This document shows positions 18,808-26,855 of a DNA stretch of 64,000 nt, in pieces. Each line of letters starts with the position of its first letter. Position 1 is the first letter of the stretch. Both the position numbers and the translations under genes were made by a program. Below the pieces are notes generated by a model. It worked only from the letters and a program-made list of their open reading frames with translations. It did not search any database and was not told the origin of the DNA. Source of the DNA: Candidatus Eisenbacteria bacterium (GTDB lineage Bacteria; Eisenbacteria; RBG-16-71-46; SZUA-252). Location: contig VBOZ01000012.1 of assembly GCA_005893305.1 (NCBI GenBank), positions 9,139 through 73,138 of the forward strand, given 5' to 3'.

Positions 18808-19424
18808 AGGCGAATCACGCTCAGCATCGCGGCGACGCCGAACGCGGTGATGATCCCCCCGGATACCCGATTCACCCATCGAAGAGGGCCCGCGTCGAAG
18901 CGGGCGCGAAGGAGGCCCATCGTCCCGCTCAGCGACAGCCACCAGAGCGCCGAGCCCAGGAAGACCCCGAGGACGAGGCTCGCCGGGGCAAGCGGATTGG
19001 AATGCGAAGTCCCGACGCCGATCGTGGCGAAGATCGCGACGAACGAGAGGATGGTCATCGGGTTGGTGAGCGTCAGGATGAACGTCGTGGCATAGGCGCC
19101 AAAGAGCCCCGTGCCGCGCAATCGGGCCGCCCTCTCGGCAGGCTCGGTGCGAATGGTGCGGACCCCCAGAAAGAGCAGGAACGCCCCGCCGATGAGGCGA
19201 ATCCAGGTCTGTCCCCCGACCAGGAAATCGGTGAGCGCCGTGAGCCCGAAGGCCGCCACCAAGCCGTAGATCGTGTCGGCCGTCGCGGCGCCCAGGCCGG
19301 TCACGAAGCCGGCCGCGCGCCCTTCCGCCAGGGTGCGCCGGATGCAGAGCACCCCGATCGGGCCCACCGGGGCCGCGATCGAGAACCCGATCACGATCCC
19401 ACGCACCAGGTAGCTCCAGCTCAC
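18804..19424 (-). CDS. LysE/RhtB family amino-acid exporter
   Basis: A 206-residue inner-membrane protein with six hydrophobic segments. It begins YLVRGIVIGFSIAAPVGPIGVLCIRRTL, the family's N-terminal GxxxxxxPGP-type motif, followed by GFVTGLGAATADTIYGLVAAFG. TNPMTILSFVAIFA matches the central NP motif. LysE-type proteins export basic or small neutral amino acids; the substrate cannot be inferred. It diverges from efp and overlaps the convergent DUF2231 gene by 4 nt. Confidence 0.88.
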   Translation of the reverse strand: MSWSYLVRGIVIGFSIAAPVGPIGVLCIRRTLAEGRAAGFVTGLGAATADTIYGLVAAFGLTALTDFLVGGQTWIRLIGGAFLLFLGVRTIRTEPAERAARLRGTGLFGAYATTFILTLTNPMTILSFVAIFATIGVGTSHSNPLAPASLVLGVFLGSALWWLSLSGTMGLLRARFDAGPLRWVNRVSGGIITAFGVAAMLSVIRL

Positions 19425-19430
19425 GTCGGG

Positions 19431-19459
19431 TTGTCTCCTCGCATAGGGTTCGGTATACT
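19431..19459 (+). promoter_or_regulatory. Candidate sigma-70 promoter for efp
   Basis: TTGTCT at 19431-19436, a 17-nt spacer and TATACT at 19454-19459, 42 nt upstream of the efp start. Both boxes are close to consensus. Confidence 0.7.
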
Positions 19460-19501
19460 AATCGGCTCGCAGCGAAATCCCAAGAGCAAGGAGACATTTC
19501 C

Positions 19502-20059
19502 GTGATTCCGGCGACACAGGTCAAAGTTGGCATGGTGATCCTGCACAAAGGGGAGCCCCTGCGCGTGACCAGCGTACTCCACGTCACCCCGGGCAATTGG
19601 CGGGGCATGGTGCACGCGAAGATGGTGAACCTCGTGACCGGCTCCCAGGCGGAACACCGGTTCCGTTCGGAGGACAAGGTGGAGCGGGCCGAGCTGGACC
19701 ATCATCCGCTCCAGTACACCTACCGCTCCGGCGACGAGTTCACGTTCATGAACACCGAGAATTACGAGATGGTGAACGTGCCCGCGGATCACCTGGGCGA
19801 CGCCGTGAACTACCTGGTCGAGGGCATGACCGTGGAGATGTCGTACTTCGACGGGAAGCCGGTCGGCGTGGATCTCCCGATGTTCGTCGAGCTGGAGATC
19901 GTCGAGACCGATCCGGTCATGAAGGGCGCGACCGTCACTTCATCCCCCAAGACGGCGAAGCTCAACACGGGTCTCGTCACCAAGGTCCCGCAGCACATGT
20001 CGACCGGAGACCGCGTCAAGATCGACACTAGGGATGGATCTTTCGTCGAGCGGGTGTAG
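19502..20059 (+). CDS. efp: Elongation factor P with atypical tip (Asn32)
   Basis: A 185-residue, three-domain EF-P that relieves ribosome stalling at polyproline. The frame begins with GTG 19502, 5 nt after an AAGGAG site. Domain I contains the acceptor loop HVTPGNWRGMVHAKM, where the residue at the usual Lys or Arg position is Asn32. Domain II has EFTFMNTENYEM and domain III ends DLPMFVELEIVETDP, KGATVTSSPKTAKLNTG and VPQHMSTGDRVKIDT. The full length and conserved domain III favour true EF-P over the YeiP paralogue. No EpmA/EpmB, EarP or deoxyhypusine-type modifying enzyme is in the window. Confidence 0.92.
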   Translation: MIPATQVKVGMVILHKGEPLRVTSVLHVTPGNWRGMVHAKMVNLVTGSQAEHRFRSEDKVERAELDHHPLQYTYRSGDEFTFMNTENYEMVNVPADHLGDAVNYLVEGMTVEMSYFDGKPVGVDLPMFVELEIVETDPVMKGATVTSSPKTAKLNTGLVTKVPQHMSTGDRVKIDTRDGSFVERV

Positions 20060-20071
20060 TATCCGGGGATC

Positions 20072-20731
20072 GTGACCCGGCGATCCCTCCATCCAACCTT
20101 GGCCCTCCGAGCAGCAGCCTTTCTTGGGGCGCTCCTGCTTCCACTGCCCTGCTGTGTCTGCCTCGCAGGCGAGGAAGGAGAGCCGAAAGCGGCCGCCGCG
20201 ACCCGCGGGTTCACCTTCAGGCCCCATCCTCTGCCGTATTCCCGATCGTACGGCGTCTTCGATCTTGGGCTCTCCTATCGATTGAACAAGGACAAGGGCT
20301 ACTACTCGACCGACAGCCGCGTCGGAGTCTCGCTCGATCTCGGATATATGTGCAATCTGTCGCCGGAGAACGCGGTCGGAGTTAGCGTTTTCGGGTTGTC
20401 CGACGAGAGGTCGGAACGAGGCGGCGTCCGCGCTCGGTATCGGCGATGGCTGACCCCTGCGGTCGGCGCCGATGCCACCGTGGGGTTAGCGCTCGCGAAT
20501 AGCGATGCGTACTACAGCCAGGCACCCAGATTCGTCGGGAGCGTCGGGGTTCAAGCGGGGGGCCTCGTGGGGGCTACGCTCGAGGCGGAGCAGATCGGCT
20601 CTTCTCGTGGCGCTGGGTCAGTCTGGGATTGGCGAATCGGGGGTCGTCTGGGATCGGGAGCGGGTGTGGTCGGGACGGTTCTGCTTATCGGCGCCCTGGC
20701 TGCCTTTATCGCCACGTATAGTTATGATTAG
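20072..20731 (+). CDS. Exported protein of unknown function, paralogue 1
   Basis: A 219-residue protein with a GTG start (GTG 20072) and a hydrophobic leader LRAAAFLGALLLPLPCCVCLAG that could be a signal peptide; cysteines inside it leave a lipoprotein possible. The mature part has alternating strands (SYGVFDLGLSYRLNKDKGYY, VGVSLDLGYMCNLSPENAVG), VRARYRRWLTPAVGADATVG and a hydrophobic end. It shares the RYRRWLTPAVGADA segment and overall layout with the gene at 20835, so the pair is probably a tandem duplication. No family is recognised. Confidence 0.55.
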   Translation: MTRRSLHPTLALRAAAFLGALLLPLPCCVCLAGEEGEPKAAAATRGFTFRPHPLPYSRSYGVFDLGLSYRLNKDKGYYSTDSRVGVSLDLGYMCNLSPENAVGVSVFGLSDERSERGGVRARYRRWLTPAVGADATVGLALANSDAYYSQAPRFVGSVGVQAGGLVGATLEAEQIGSSRGAGSVWDWRIGGRLGSGAGVVGTVLLIGALAAFIATYSYD

Positions 20732-20834
20732 TCTCGCTCGGAAGGCTCGGTGGTAAGCTCGTAGTCAGTCCTCCCGCTCTGCTAGCCCCGGCCCCCAGCT
20801 CTACGGTTTTCGCCGGCCGGTTGTAGGAGGCCCT

Positions 20835-21755
20835 ATGCGGCCCCGGGTCGCTGTCCTCGCCGCTGTTCTTGCTCTTGGATTCCCCTCGCGTTCGACCGCC
20901 TCCAGTACCGGATCTCTAGATTCGGCCGCGCCTCCCACGCCGGTGGTATTGGTCCAGCTGGAACGGGATTCGACGTTGATCGTCGCGCGGGTCGAGCCGT
21001 CTTCGCTTGGGATCGTGAGGGTGATTCATGAGGACGGCTCCGAGGAGTTCGTCGCGAATCACAGGATCCGCTGGATCCGGGACGCGGACGGCCGAGACAG
21101 GACCTCCTACGTTCTCGATCGAGGGAAAAGCCTCGGTGACGCCCCAGTTTCCATCCGATACGCGGCGCGGCGGGCGTCGCGGACACTCCGAGGAAGCCCG
21201 CTTCCGACCCGGAAATCGTTCCCCGTGATCCAAGCCGGGCTTCTCGCTCGCCTCGATCGGGATCAAGACCATCCGAGCGACCATCCAGTCTCAATGATGC
21301 TCGACCTCGGAGGAATGAAAAACGTGACCGAGCGCTGGAGCGCAGGCTGGAGCCTATGTTTCGCGGGCGATGAGGATTTCTCGCGACTGGGAACGAAAGT
21401 GAGATTCCGGCGATGGCTCGGCCCTGCGATCGCGATCGACGCCGCGCCGGGGATTCTCTTCGCCAAGGACATCAGTTCTTACGGGAGCCACTACCTTCCG
21501 GGGTTCGTGGGAGAGCTGGGAGTGAGCTTCGGAGATTGGGTGTCTGTGACCGCTCAGATGGAGGCGTCACGCCGAGAGCGCTATTATTTTTACCGCCAGG
21601 CAGGTTGGTTTGAGGGCGTGTCTCGGCTGGAAGGACGAACGGAAGTTTCCTGGTACTTCGGTGGCAAGTTCGGTGGAGAGGCGGCGATCGTGGGGACCTT
21701 TGGCACCCTTCTGCTCGCCATGATCTTAGCAGGGGGGGTGTCCCCGACGTTTTGA
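20835..21755 (+). CDS. Exported protein of unknown function, paralogue 2
   Basis: A 306-residue protein with the signal peptide VAVLAAVLALGFPSRSTASS. An N-terminal domain not present in its neighbour contains VVLVQLERDSTLIVARVE and FVANHRIRWIRDADG. The C-terminal half resembles the protein at 20072: MMLDLGGMKNVTERWSAGWS, VRFRRWLGPAIAIDAAPG and a final hydrophobic stretch IVGTFGTLLLAMILAGG. Strand-like alternation suggests a barrel or envelope protein. ATG 20835 follows TAGGAGG. The function is unknown. Confidence 0.6.
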   Translation: MRPRVAVLAAVLALGFPSRSTASSTGSLDSAAPPTPVVLVQLERDSTLIVARVEPSSLGIVRVIHEDGSEEFVANHRIRWIRDADGRDRTSYVLDRGKSLGDAPVSIRYAARRASRTLRGSPLPTRKSFPVIQAGLLARLDRDQDHPSDHPVSMMLDLGGMKNVTERWSAGWSLCFAGDEDFSRLGTKVRFRRWLGPAIAIDAAPGILFAKDISSYGSHYLPGFVGELGVSFGDWVSVTAQMEASRRERYYFYRQAGWFEGVSRLEGRTEVSWYFGGKFGGEAAIVGTFGTLLLAMILAGGVSPTF

Positions 21756-21774
21756 TCCCCTCGATGCCCCGCCC

Positions 21775-22704
21775 TCACCCCGCCTTCCCCAACCGCCGCG
21801 CGATCTCCCACCCGGCGGCGGCGCCCTGGCCGGCGGCGTTCGCGATCGAAGGCCAGCGGGGAGAGCAGACATCCCCGGCTGCGTAAACGCCCGCGGCGCT
21901 CGTGACGCCGCCCCAGCCGACCTGAATGTATCCGCCCCGATCGAGTCGGAGCTTCCCGCGCAACAGCTCGGTGCGGGGCTCCCACCCGACGCGGATGAAT
22001 ATCGCCTCGGCCTTCGCGACGCGCACCGTCCTCGACCCGCGCGTTAGGTACTCGACCGCTTCCACTCGATCGGCGCCGACGATCCGGCGAACGCGCGCGT
22101 TTCGGACGATCCGAATGCTCGGATCCTTCTTCGCTCGCGCCAGGAAGTCGGGCCGGGCGCGGAATCGGGAGGAGCGGTGCAGGAGGGTGACCTGGGAGCC
22201 GACCTCGGAGCAGAGGAGCGCGTCCTCGACTGCTGCCGTGCCGCCTCCCACCACGACCACCGGCCGCCCCGCGTAGGCGGTGCGGTCGCGGTTCGCCGAG
22301 TGGCTCACGCCGCGGCTCTCCAGCTCCCTCTCGCCCGGAACGCCGAGGGCCCGGCGCCTTAGCCCCGTGGCGATCAGGAGCGTCTTCGCCTGGTATCGCT
22401 CGCTCCCGCGCATCACGGTCTTCGTGCGGACGGCGATCCGGGTGATCGGCGAGCCCACGAGGATCGAGATCCCGGCGGTGCGCACGTCGTTCAGGAAGGC
22501 GGCGGCGAAGCGGTCGCTTTCCCATCCGATCCCCAGGAGATAGTTTTGGATGGGCGCGTGGATCTCGTGGAGCTGGCCGCCGGGCTGGAGCGCTTCCTCC
22601 ACGATCAGGTACTCGACCCCGAAATCCCGGAGGAAGAGCGCCGCGGAGAGGCCGGCGACCCCGGCCCCGACGATCAGCGCCTCGACGCGTTTCCGTCGGG
22701 GCAT
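21775..22704 (-). CDS. Thioredoxin reductase-like flavoprotein lacking the CxxC
   Basis: A 309-residue FAD/NAD(P)-binding oxidoreductase with the fold of low-molecular-weight thioredoxin reductase. It has FAD motif IVGAGVAGLSAAL (11-23), GGQLHEI, ATG (ATGLRRR), NAD(P) motif VVVGGGTAAVEDAL, and the C-terminal FAD motif GVYAAGDVCS. Where TrxR has CATCDG the sequence reads SHSANRDRT, so both redox cysteines are absent. It may be a ferredoxin/flavodoxin-NADP reductase-like or other electron-transfer enzyme; thioredoxin reduction is unlikely. It overlaps the upstream glycosyltransferase gene by 31 nt. Confidence 0.85.
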   Translation of the reverse strand: MPRRKRVEALIVGAGVAGLSAALFLRDFGVEYLIVEEALQPGGQLHEIHAPIQNYLLGIGWESDRFAAAFLNDVRTAGISILVGSPITRIAVRTKTVMRGSERYQAKTLLIATGLRRRALGVPGERELESRGVSHSANRDRTAYAGRPVVVVGGGTAAVEDALLCSEVGSQVTLLHRSSRFRARPDFLARAKKDPSIRIVRNARVRRIVGADRVEAVEYLTRGSRTVRVAKAEAIFIRVGWEPRTELLRGKLRLDRGGYIQVGWGGVTSAAGVYAAGDVCSPRWPSIANAAGQGAAAGWEIARRLGKAG

Positions 22705-23441
22705 AGGGTTCCCGCCACCTCCCAGAAGGTTTTTGGCTCGATCGGTCCGAGCCCGTGGCGCCGGCTGAGCTCGTCCAGGAAGCGCTTTCGATCGGTGAGC
22801 CGGTCCGGGGTAAGCGCGCTCAAGCCGTCGGAGTGGATTCGGATCGTCGTCGAGACGCCGCGCACCCGCTCGATCTTTCCGCCTCCGCGCGCTACGCGCA
22901 GCAGCCAGTCCCAGTCCTCGGAGTAGGCCATCTTGGGGTCGAAGAGTCCGAATCGCTCGAACGCGTCGCGCCGCGCCGCGAAGGAGCTGGGTGGGATGAA
23001 CCCGTCGCGCCCGAACAACGCCAAGTCGAAGTCGACGGCGAGCAGCCTCTGACCGCCGCTCGCCTCCTCCACGATCCGCGCGTCGGAGTAGACGACCGAC
23101 GCTTCCGGGTCGCGATCGAGCGCGTCGGCCAGCTGCTTCACGTGCCCGCGCTCCCAGAGATCGTCGTCGTCGAGAAACGCGATCGCATCGCCGCGCGCGC
23201 GCTCGATCCCTCGGTCGCGAGCCAGGGCGAGCCCCTCCGGCGGGTCGTCGCGCTCGACCAGGATGTAGGGAAACTCGAGCGTCGCGAGAAACCCTCGTGC
23301 CTCGTCATCGAGCGGTGTGCCGCCGTCCCGCACCAGGACCAGCTCCATCTCCAGATGACTCTGGGCCGCGACGGTCGCGAGCGCTTCGCGGAGAAACGCG
23401 GGACGGTTCCGCGTGGGAAGGACGACGGAGATCGAGGCCAC
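22674..23441 (-). CDS. Glycosyltransferase family 2
   Basis: A 255-residue GT-A fold glycosyltransferase. It begins ISVVLPTRNRPAFLREAL, has LVRDGGTPLDDEA and ALARDRGIERARGDAIAFLDDDDLW with the metal-binding DDDD (about 85-95), and later FGLFDPKMAYSEDWDWLLR, the usual acceptor-site ED motif. It would transfer a sugar from a nucleotide donor, probably to a surface polysaccharide or lipid, but no glycan cluster surrounds it. It starts 3 nt after folE ends and its end overlaps the flavoprotein gene, so these are probably one operon. Confidence 0.88.
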   Translation of the reverse strand: MASISVVLPTRNRPAFLREALATVAAQSHLEMELVLVRDGGTPLDDEARGFLATLEFPYILVERDDPPEGLALARDRGIERARGDAIAFLDDDDLWERGHVKQLADALDRDPEASVVYSDARIVEEASGGQRLLAVDFDLALFGRDGFIPPSSFAARRDAFERFGLFDPKMAYSEDWDWLLRVARGGGKIERVRGVSTTIRIHSDGLSALTPDRLTDRKRFLDELSRRHGLGPIEPKTFWEVAGTLCPDGNASRR

Positions 23442-23444
23442 GAA

Positions 23445-24050
23445 TCAGCCGCGCTCGGCTCGGCGCGCTTCGGTGACGAACTGGACCCGCTGCTCGACCC
23501 CGCGCATCTCGGCGCAGAGGTGGCGCGAGCGAACCGTCACCTCCAGCGTCGCCGGCTCGAGGGCGCGCTCCAAGTGGTCGGCGATGGCCTGGGTCAGATT
23601 TTCCTGGATGCGCGGGATGCGGGCCAGGTCCCGCACGAGGCGCGCGATCGACGAGGGCCCCGCCACCTTGCTCCGCGGCGCGTAGCGCACCTGGGCTTCG
23701 CCGAAATAGGGAACGAGGTGGTGCGGGCAGAGGCCGTAGACCGGAATCTCCTCCAGCGCGACCGTCTCGCCGGGGTGCCCGCGGTATCGCGCGGTTTGAA
23801 GCGGGCGGATCTCTTCCCGCAGCCCGGCGGTCCGGTCCGCCAGAAATGCGGCGGCCAGCTCGGCGGTCTTCGTGTACTCAGGGTCGAGCCTCGGATCGAT
23901 CCCGATCGACCGGAGGAACTGCTCGAGGGCCGCCACGTCGGGTCCGAGGCCGCGCGCCTGGGCGCCGTCGTGCGTCCCAGCGTCGCCCGGCGCGTGGCTC
24001 TCGGTGGCTCCGCCGTTGGTCCGTCCCGACCGACCCCGCTTCGGGCTCAT
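23445..24050 (-). CDS. folE: GTP cyclohydrolase I
   Basis: A 201-residue enzyme for the first step of tetrahydrofolate synthesis (GTP to dihydroneopterin triphosphate). ATG 24050 overlaps the previous stop in ATGA. A ~40-residue Gly/Arg-rich leader precedes the catalytic domain, which has IPVYGLCPHHLVPYFGEAQV (zinc Cys and His), SKVAGPSSIARLV and VTVRSRHLCAEMRGV (third zinc ligand Cys). All zinc ligands are present. The folB and folK genes of the same pathway lie 20 kb away in this window. Confidence 0.93.
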   Translation of the reverse strand: MSPKRGRSGRTNGGATESHAPGDAGTHDGAQARGLGPDVAALEQFLRSIGIDPRLDPEYTKTAELAAAFLADRTAGLREEIRPLQTARYRGHPGETVALEEIPVYGLCPHHLVPYFGEAQVRYAPRSKVAGPSSIARLVRDLARIPRIQENLTQAIADHLERALEPATLEVTVRSRHLCAEMRGVEQRVQFVTEARRAERG

Positions 24051-24634
24051 AGGCCCAACGCCTTGGCCTCGCCCTGAAGCGCGGCCAGCACGAACGCGAC
24101 GTGCTCTTCCAGCGGAACGCCCAGCTCGCTCGCGCCCTGCTCGATCTCGTCCCGATTCACCGAGCGCGCGAACCCCTTCGTCCGCATCTTTCGAAGCACC
24201 GAGTCGGGCGTGACCTCGGCCAGCGACTTGTTGGGTTGGACGAGCGCGGCCGCCGTGATCAGGCCGCAGAGCTCGTCGCTCGCGAAGAGGGCGCGGGCCA
24301 TCGGCGTCTCGCGCGGCGTTCCCGAATAGGCCGCGTGGCCGAGGATCGCCTGGATCATCTCCTTGGGATATCCCCGCTCTTCGAGGATGCGGCATCCCAC
24401 GAACGGGTGCTCTTCCCGGCTCGGATGCTTCTCGTAGTCGAAATCATGGAGAAGCCCGGTCACGCCCCAGAGCTCCTCATCCGCGCCCTGCTTCCGGGCG
24501 TAGGCGCGCATGGCGGCTTCCACCGCGTAGGCGTGCTTCCGGAGCCCAGGCCCCTCGGTATGCTCGTGGAGCAGGGCGAGCGCCGCGTCGCGGCTCAGGG
24601 AAGCGTTCTGGGATGGTTGCGGGTGGGGGGTCAT
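24047..24634 (-). CDS. HD domain protein
   Basis: About 195 residues from ATG 24634 (MTPHPQPS); in-frame ATGs at 24664 and 24688 are alternatives. The conserved part begins SRDAALALLHEHTEGPGLRKHAYAVEAAMRAYAR and contains the HD pair GVTGLLHDFDYEKHPSREEHP, then RGYPKEMIQAILGHAAYSGTP. It belongs to the small HD hydrolases often annotated as HDIG-related phosphohydrolases; the substrate is unknown. It is translationally coupled to folE by a 4-nt overlap. Confidence 0.8.
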   Translation of the reverse strand: MTPHPQPSQNASLSRDAALALLHEHTEGPGLRKHAYAVEAAMRAYARKQGADEELWGVTGLLHDFDYEKHPSREEHPFVGCRILEERGYPKEMIQAILGHAAYSGTPRETPMARALFASDELCGLITAAALVQPNKSLAEVTPDSVLRKMRTKGFARSVNRDEIEQGASELGVPLEEHVAFVLAALQGEAKALGL

Positions 24635-24697
24635 GATAGCGCCGTCGAGGCGCTCGAAAATCATAGGCGCGTGCGCGCCGTGTGACAAGCGGGATCG

Positions 24698-24721
24698 CCC
24701 CGGCCGCCGCGGCGGCCGGGG
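24698..24721. other. Perfect 24-nt GC palindrome between two minus-strand genes
   Basis: CCCCGGCCGCCG followed by its exact inverse complement, 7 nt downstream of the stop of the lipoprotein gene ending at 24728. It could act as a transcription-terminating or mRNA-stabilising hairpin, but there is no T-run after it on the minus strand. Confidence 0.5.
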
Positions 24722-24727
24722 GCGAGG

Positions 24728-25279
24728 CTAGAGCTTCTTCTTCGTGATGACGGTGGCGAGGAGCTGCGTGATCGTCTCGGTCCCGGTCACGAACTGGAGC
24801 GGAGGCGTCGCCGTCGTATCGAAGGTGACGCGCACTCCGATCCGCGCCGAATTGTGCACCATCGCCTGCGCGAGGGCGATCGAGGTGACCTCGGTGCTCA
24901 CGTTGGTGACGTTGTTGGGCGTGAGGACGACCGGCAGGCTCGCGATCGGCGCCGTGGTGAACGGGTCGGTCGAGTCCGCCGACGCGATGTAGATCAGGAG
25001 TGCTCCCGAAGCGGTGCCGGTCTGGTTGGCGAAGGAGGCGCCGATCTTCAGGGTCGCGGACATGACCTCGGTCACGTCCTGGACACCCGGGAGAAGGTTG
25101 ACGCTCTCGCTCGCGACGTCCAGCGTGTCGGCGGCGAAGCCGCCCGGGATCGAGTAGCTCTGCGACACGTCGCTGGGGCTCAGGAAGCTCAGCACGTCGA
25201 CGGTCAAGATCAAGCTCCGGTCCCCGCACCCGCCCAGCAAGAGCGGGAGAACAAGAAGCCAAGCCGCCCGACGCCGCAT
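24728..25279 (-). CDS. Lipoprotein of unknown function
   Basis: A 183-residue lipoprotein with leader AAWLLVLPLLLGGCGDRS (lipobox LGGC, Cys18). The mature part is rich in Ser/Thr/Val strands (LKIGASFANQTGTASGALLIY, TNVSTEVTSIALAQAMV) and ends TQLLATVITKKKL, suggesting a beta-sandwich. No domain is recognised. It lies 9 nt downstream of the outer-membrane protein gene on the same strand and is probably co-expressed with it. Confidence 0.65.
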   Translation of the reverse strand: MRRRAAWLLVLPLLLGGCGDRSLILTVDVLSFLSPSDVSQSYSIPGGFAADTLDVASESVNLLPGVQDVTEVMSATLKIGASFANQTGTASGALLIYIASADSTDPFTTAPIASLPVVLTPNNVTNVSTEVTSIALAQAMVHNSARIGVRVTFDTTATPPLQFVTGTETITQLLATVITKKKL

Positions 25280-25288
25280 TCCGGCCTC

Positions 25289-26629
25289 CTAGTACAGCGT
25301 GACGGAGGCGCAGAGCTCGACCGCCCGCGCCTCCTGCGTATTTCGTTGGTTGGTTCCCACCGCCGTGTCGAGGCCGATGCCGCCGAAGCGGAGCCCGGTC
25401 CCGCCGGTGAATTGCCAGCGATCGTTCGAGTCCCGGTACGTGCCGCCGCGAAGGGCGACCCGGCCGAGCCAGGTCTCCGCGCCCATGTGGATTCCGGTGA
25501 AGAGCTCGTTCCGCACGACGTCTGCCGCCAGCGTGGTCGGCCCCATCCGCTTGGCGAGGTTGAACGTCGCCGTGGACGGGATCCGGGACGAGAAGCCCGC
25601 GTTCTGGGCCACCTTCACGTTCGTGAACTGGTTGAGCGAATCGTCGTAGGTCAGCAGGTTTCGGGACGTTGACCAGTGGATCGTGCTTCCAACGTCTGTC
25701 ACGCCGACGCCCAGCTCGAAATTTCTCCAGTAGAGGACGGTTCCGAGGTCGGCGCCCAAACCGTGCCCCATGCCTCCCTCGCCGCCGACCGCGGCGTGGC
25801 GCGTGAGGCCGGCCATGTCGACCGCGACGGGATTGCTGCTCCCGAAGAGCGTGTCGCCGGTCGTCACGCCCGCGTTCGAGATGATCTGACCATAGGCCAG
25901 TCCCATGAGGTACTTGGGAGCGGCGCCGACGTAGATCGCGGTCCCGCCGTTCCGGCGCGGATCGGCCGAAGCGCTCTCAGCGTGCGCCGCGTGAAAGGCC
26001 CGGACCGCGTATCCCACCTGATAGGCGAGCGCGGCCTGGGCGACCCCGTCATCCTTGATCCCGTATCGGGTATTTGACGTGAACGGCTCCGCATCGCGGA
26101 GCGCCCGGCGGAACTTGTCGCTCAGGCTGATCTCGTTCCGCACGTGGACGAGGGGGCTGAACTGCACGAAGAATGCCCCGAAGCTCTTTCCGATCCCAAA
26201 GAGGTGATAGACGCCGCCGAATTTCATCGACTCCTTGGGAATGGCCTTTCGTACGTCCGCGAGGTCGACCTGGAGCGAGTCCTTGGCGACGAAGATCGAG
26301 ATGTCGCTGGAGACGTTGCCGGGGTCGCTCAACTTCAGCGTCATGGGCGGGTTCGCCACGAGGTCCAGGATCGAGAAGACGTTGAAGTCCGAGTCGTTGG
26401 GATCGAACGAAGGGTGGTCGCTCAGGTACTGGATGATCCCCAGCGGCAGCGGGATCGACCCCCACCCGGTCCCCTTGGGGACGGCCCGGAACGCCACATT
26501 GGCGGTCGTCGACGCGCCGTTGTCGCTGGTCGCGACCATGCCCATTCCCAGCCTGCGCGCATCCAATGTCTGGGCCCCGGCCGGGGAAGCCAGAATCGCT
26601 CCGAGAAGAATGCCTGCGAGTAGTCTCAT
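25289..26629 (-). CDS. Outer-membrane protein (FadL/PorV-like pattern)
   Basis: A 446-residue exported protein with signal MRLLAGILLGAILASPAGA and mature start QTLDARRLGMGMVATSDNGAS, similar in kind to the LGMGGA starts of FadL- and PorV-type barrels. Many strands follow (FGGVYHLFGIGKSFGAFFVQF, TAIYVGAAPKYLMGLAYGQI, WRNFELGVGVTDVGS), with a C-terminal VELCASVTLY ending in an aromatic residue. The lipoprotein gene follows at once. Transport or structural role cannot be assigned. Confidence 0.6.
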   Translation of the reverse strand: MRLLAGILLGAILASPAGAQTLDARRLGMGMVATSDNGASTTANVAFRAVPKGTGWGSIPLPLGIIQYLSDHPSFDPNDSDFNVFSILDLVANPPMTLKLSDPGNVSSDISIFVAKDSLQVDLADVRKAIPKESMKFGGVYHLFGIGKSFGAFFVQFSPLVHVRNEISLSDKFRRALRDAEPFTSNTRYGIKDDGVAQAALAYQVGYAVRAFHAAHAESASADPRRNGGTAIYVGAAPKYLMGLAYGQIISNAGVTTGDTLFGSSNPVAVDMAGLTRHAAVGGEGGMGHGLGADLGTVLYWRNFELGVGVTDVGSTIHWSTSRNLLTYDDSLNQFTNVKVAQNAGFSSRIPSTATFNLAKRMGPTTLAADVVRNELFTGIHMGAETWLGRVALRGGTYRDSNDRWQFTGGTGLRFGGIGLDTAVGTNQRNTQEARAVELCASVTLY

Positions 26630-26739
26630 CCGCTTGTATATCGGCGAGTTGGCGCCCCTCCTTGAGGCGCGGCGGAAGGGCCGGCCGAGGGGCTGGCAGG
26701 TGGCCGGCAGGCTCCCCTGGGAGCCGGCGGGTGTCCGAA

Positions 26740-26768
26740 TTGACCCTCCAATGGCCCTATGGTACTGT
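26740..26768 (+). promoter_or_regulatory. Candidate sigma-70 promoter for the valS operon
   Basis: TTGACC at 26740-26745, a 17-nt spacer and TACTGT at 26763-26768, 87 nt upstream of the valS start in the divergent intergenic region. Confidence 0.6.
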
Positions 26769-26855
26769 TCTTCACTTGCTTGAAAACGCGGCAGTTAGAC
26801 CCGCGCCGCAGCGCGCGGCGCCGCGACGGGGACGCGAGGTAACGCCCAGCCCGAA

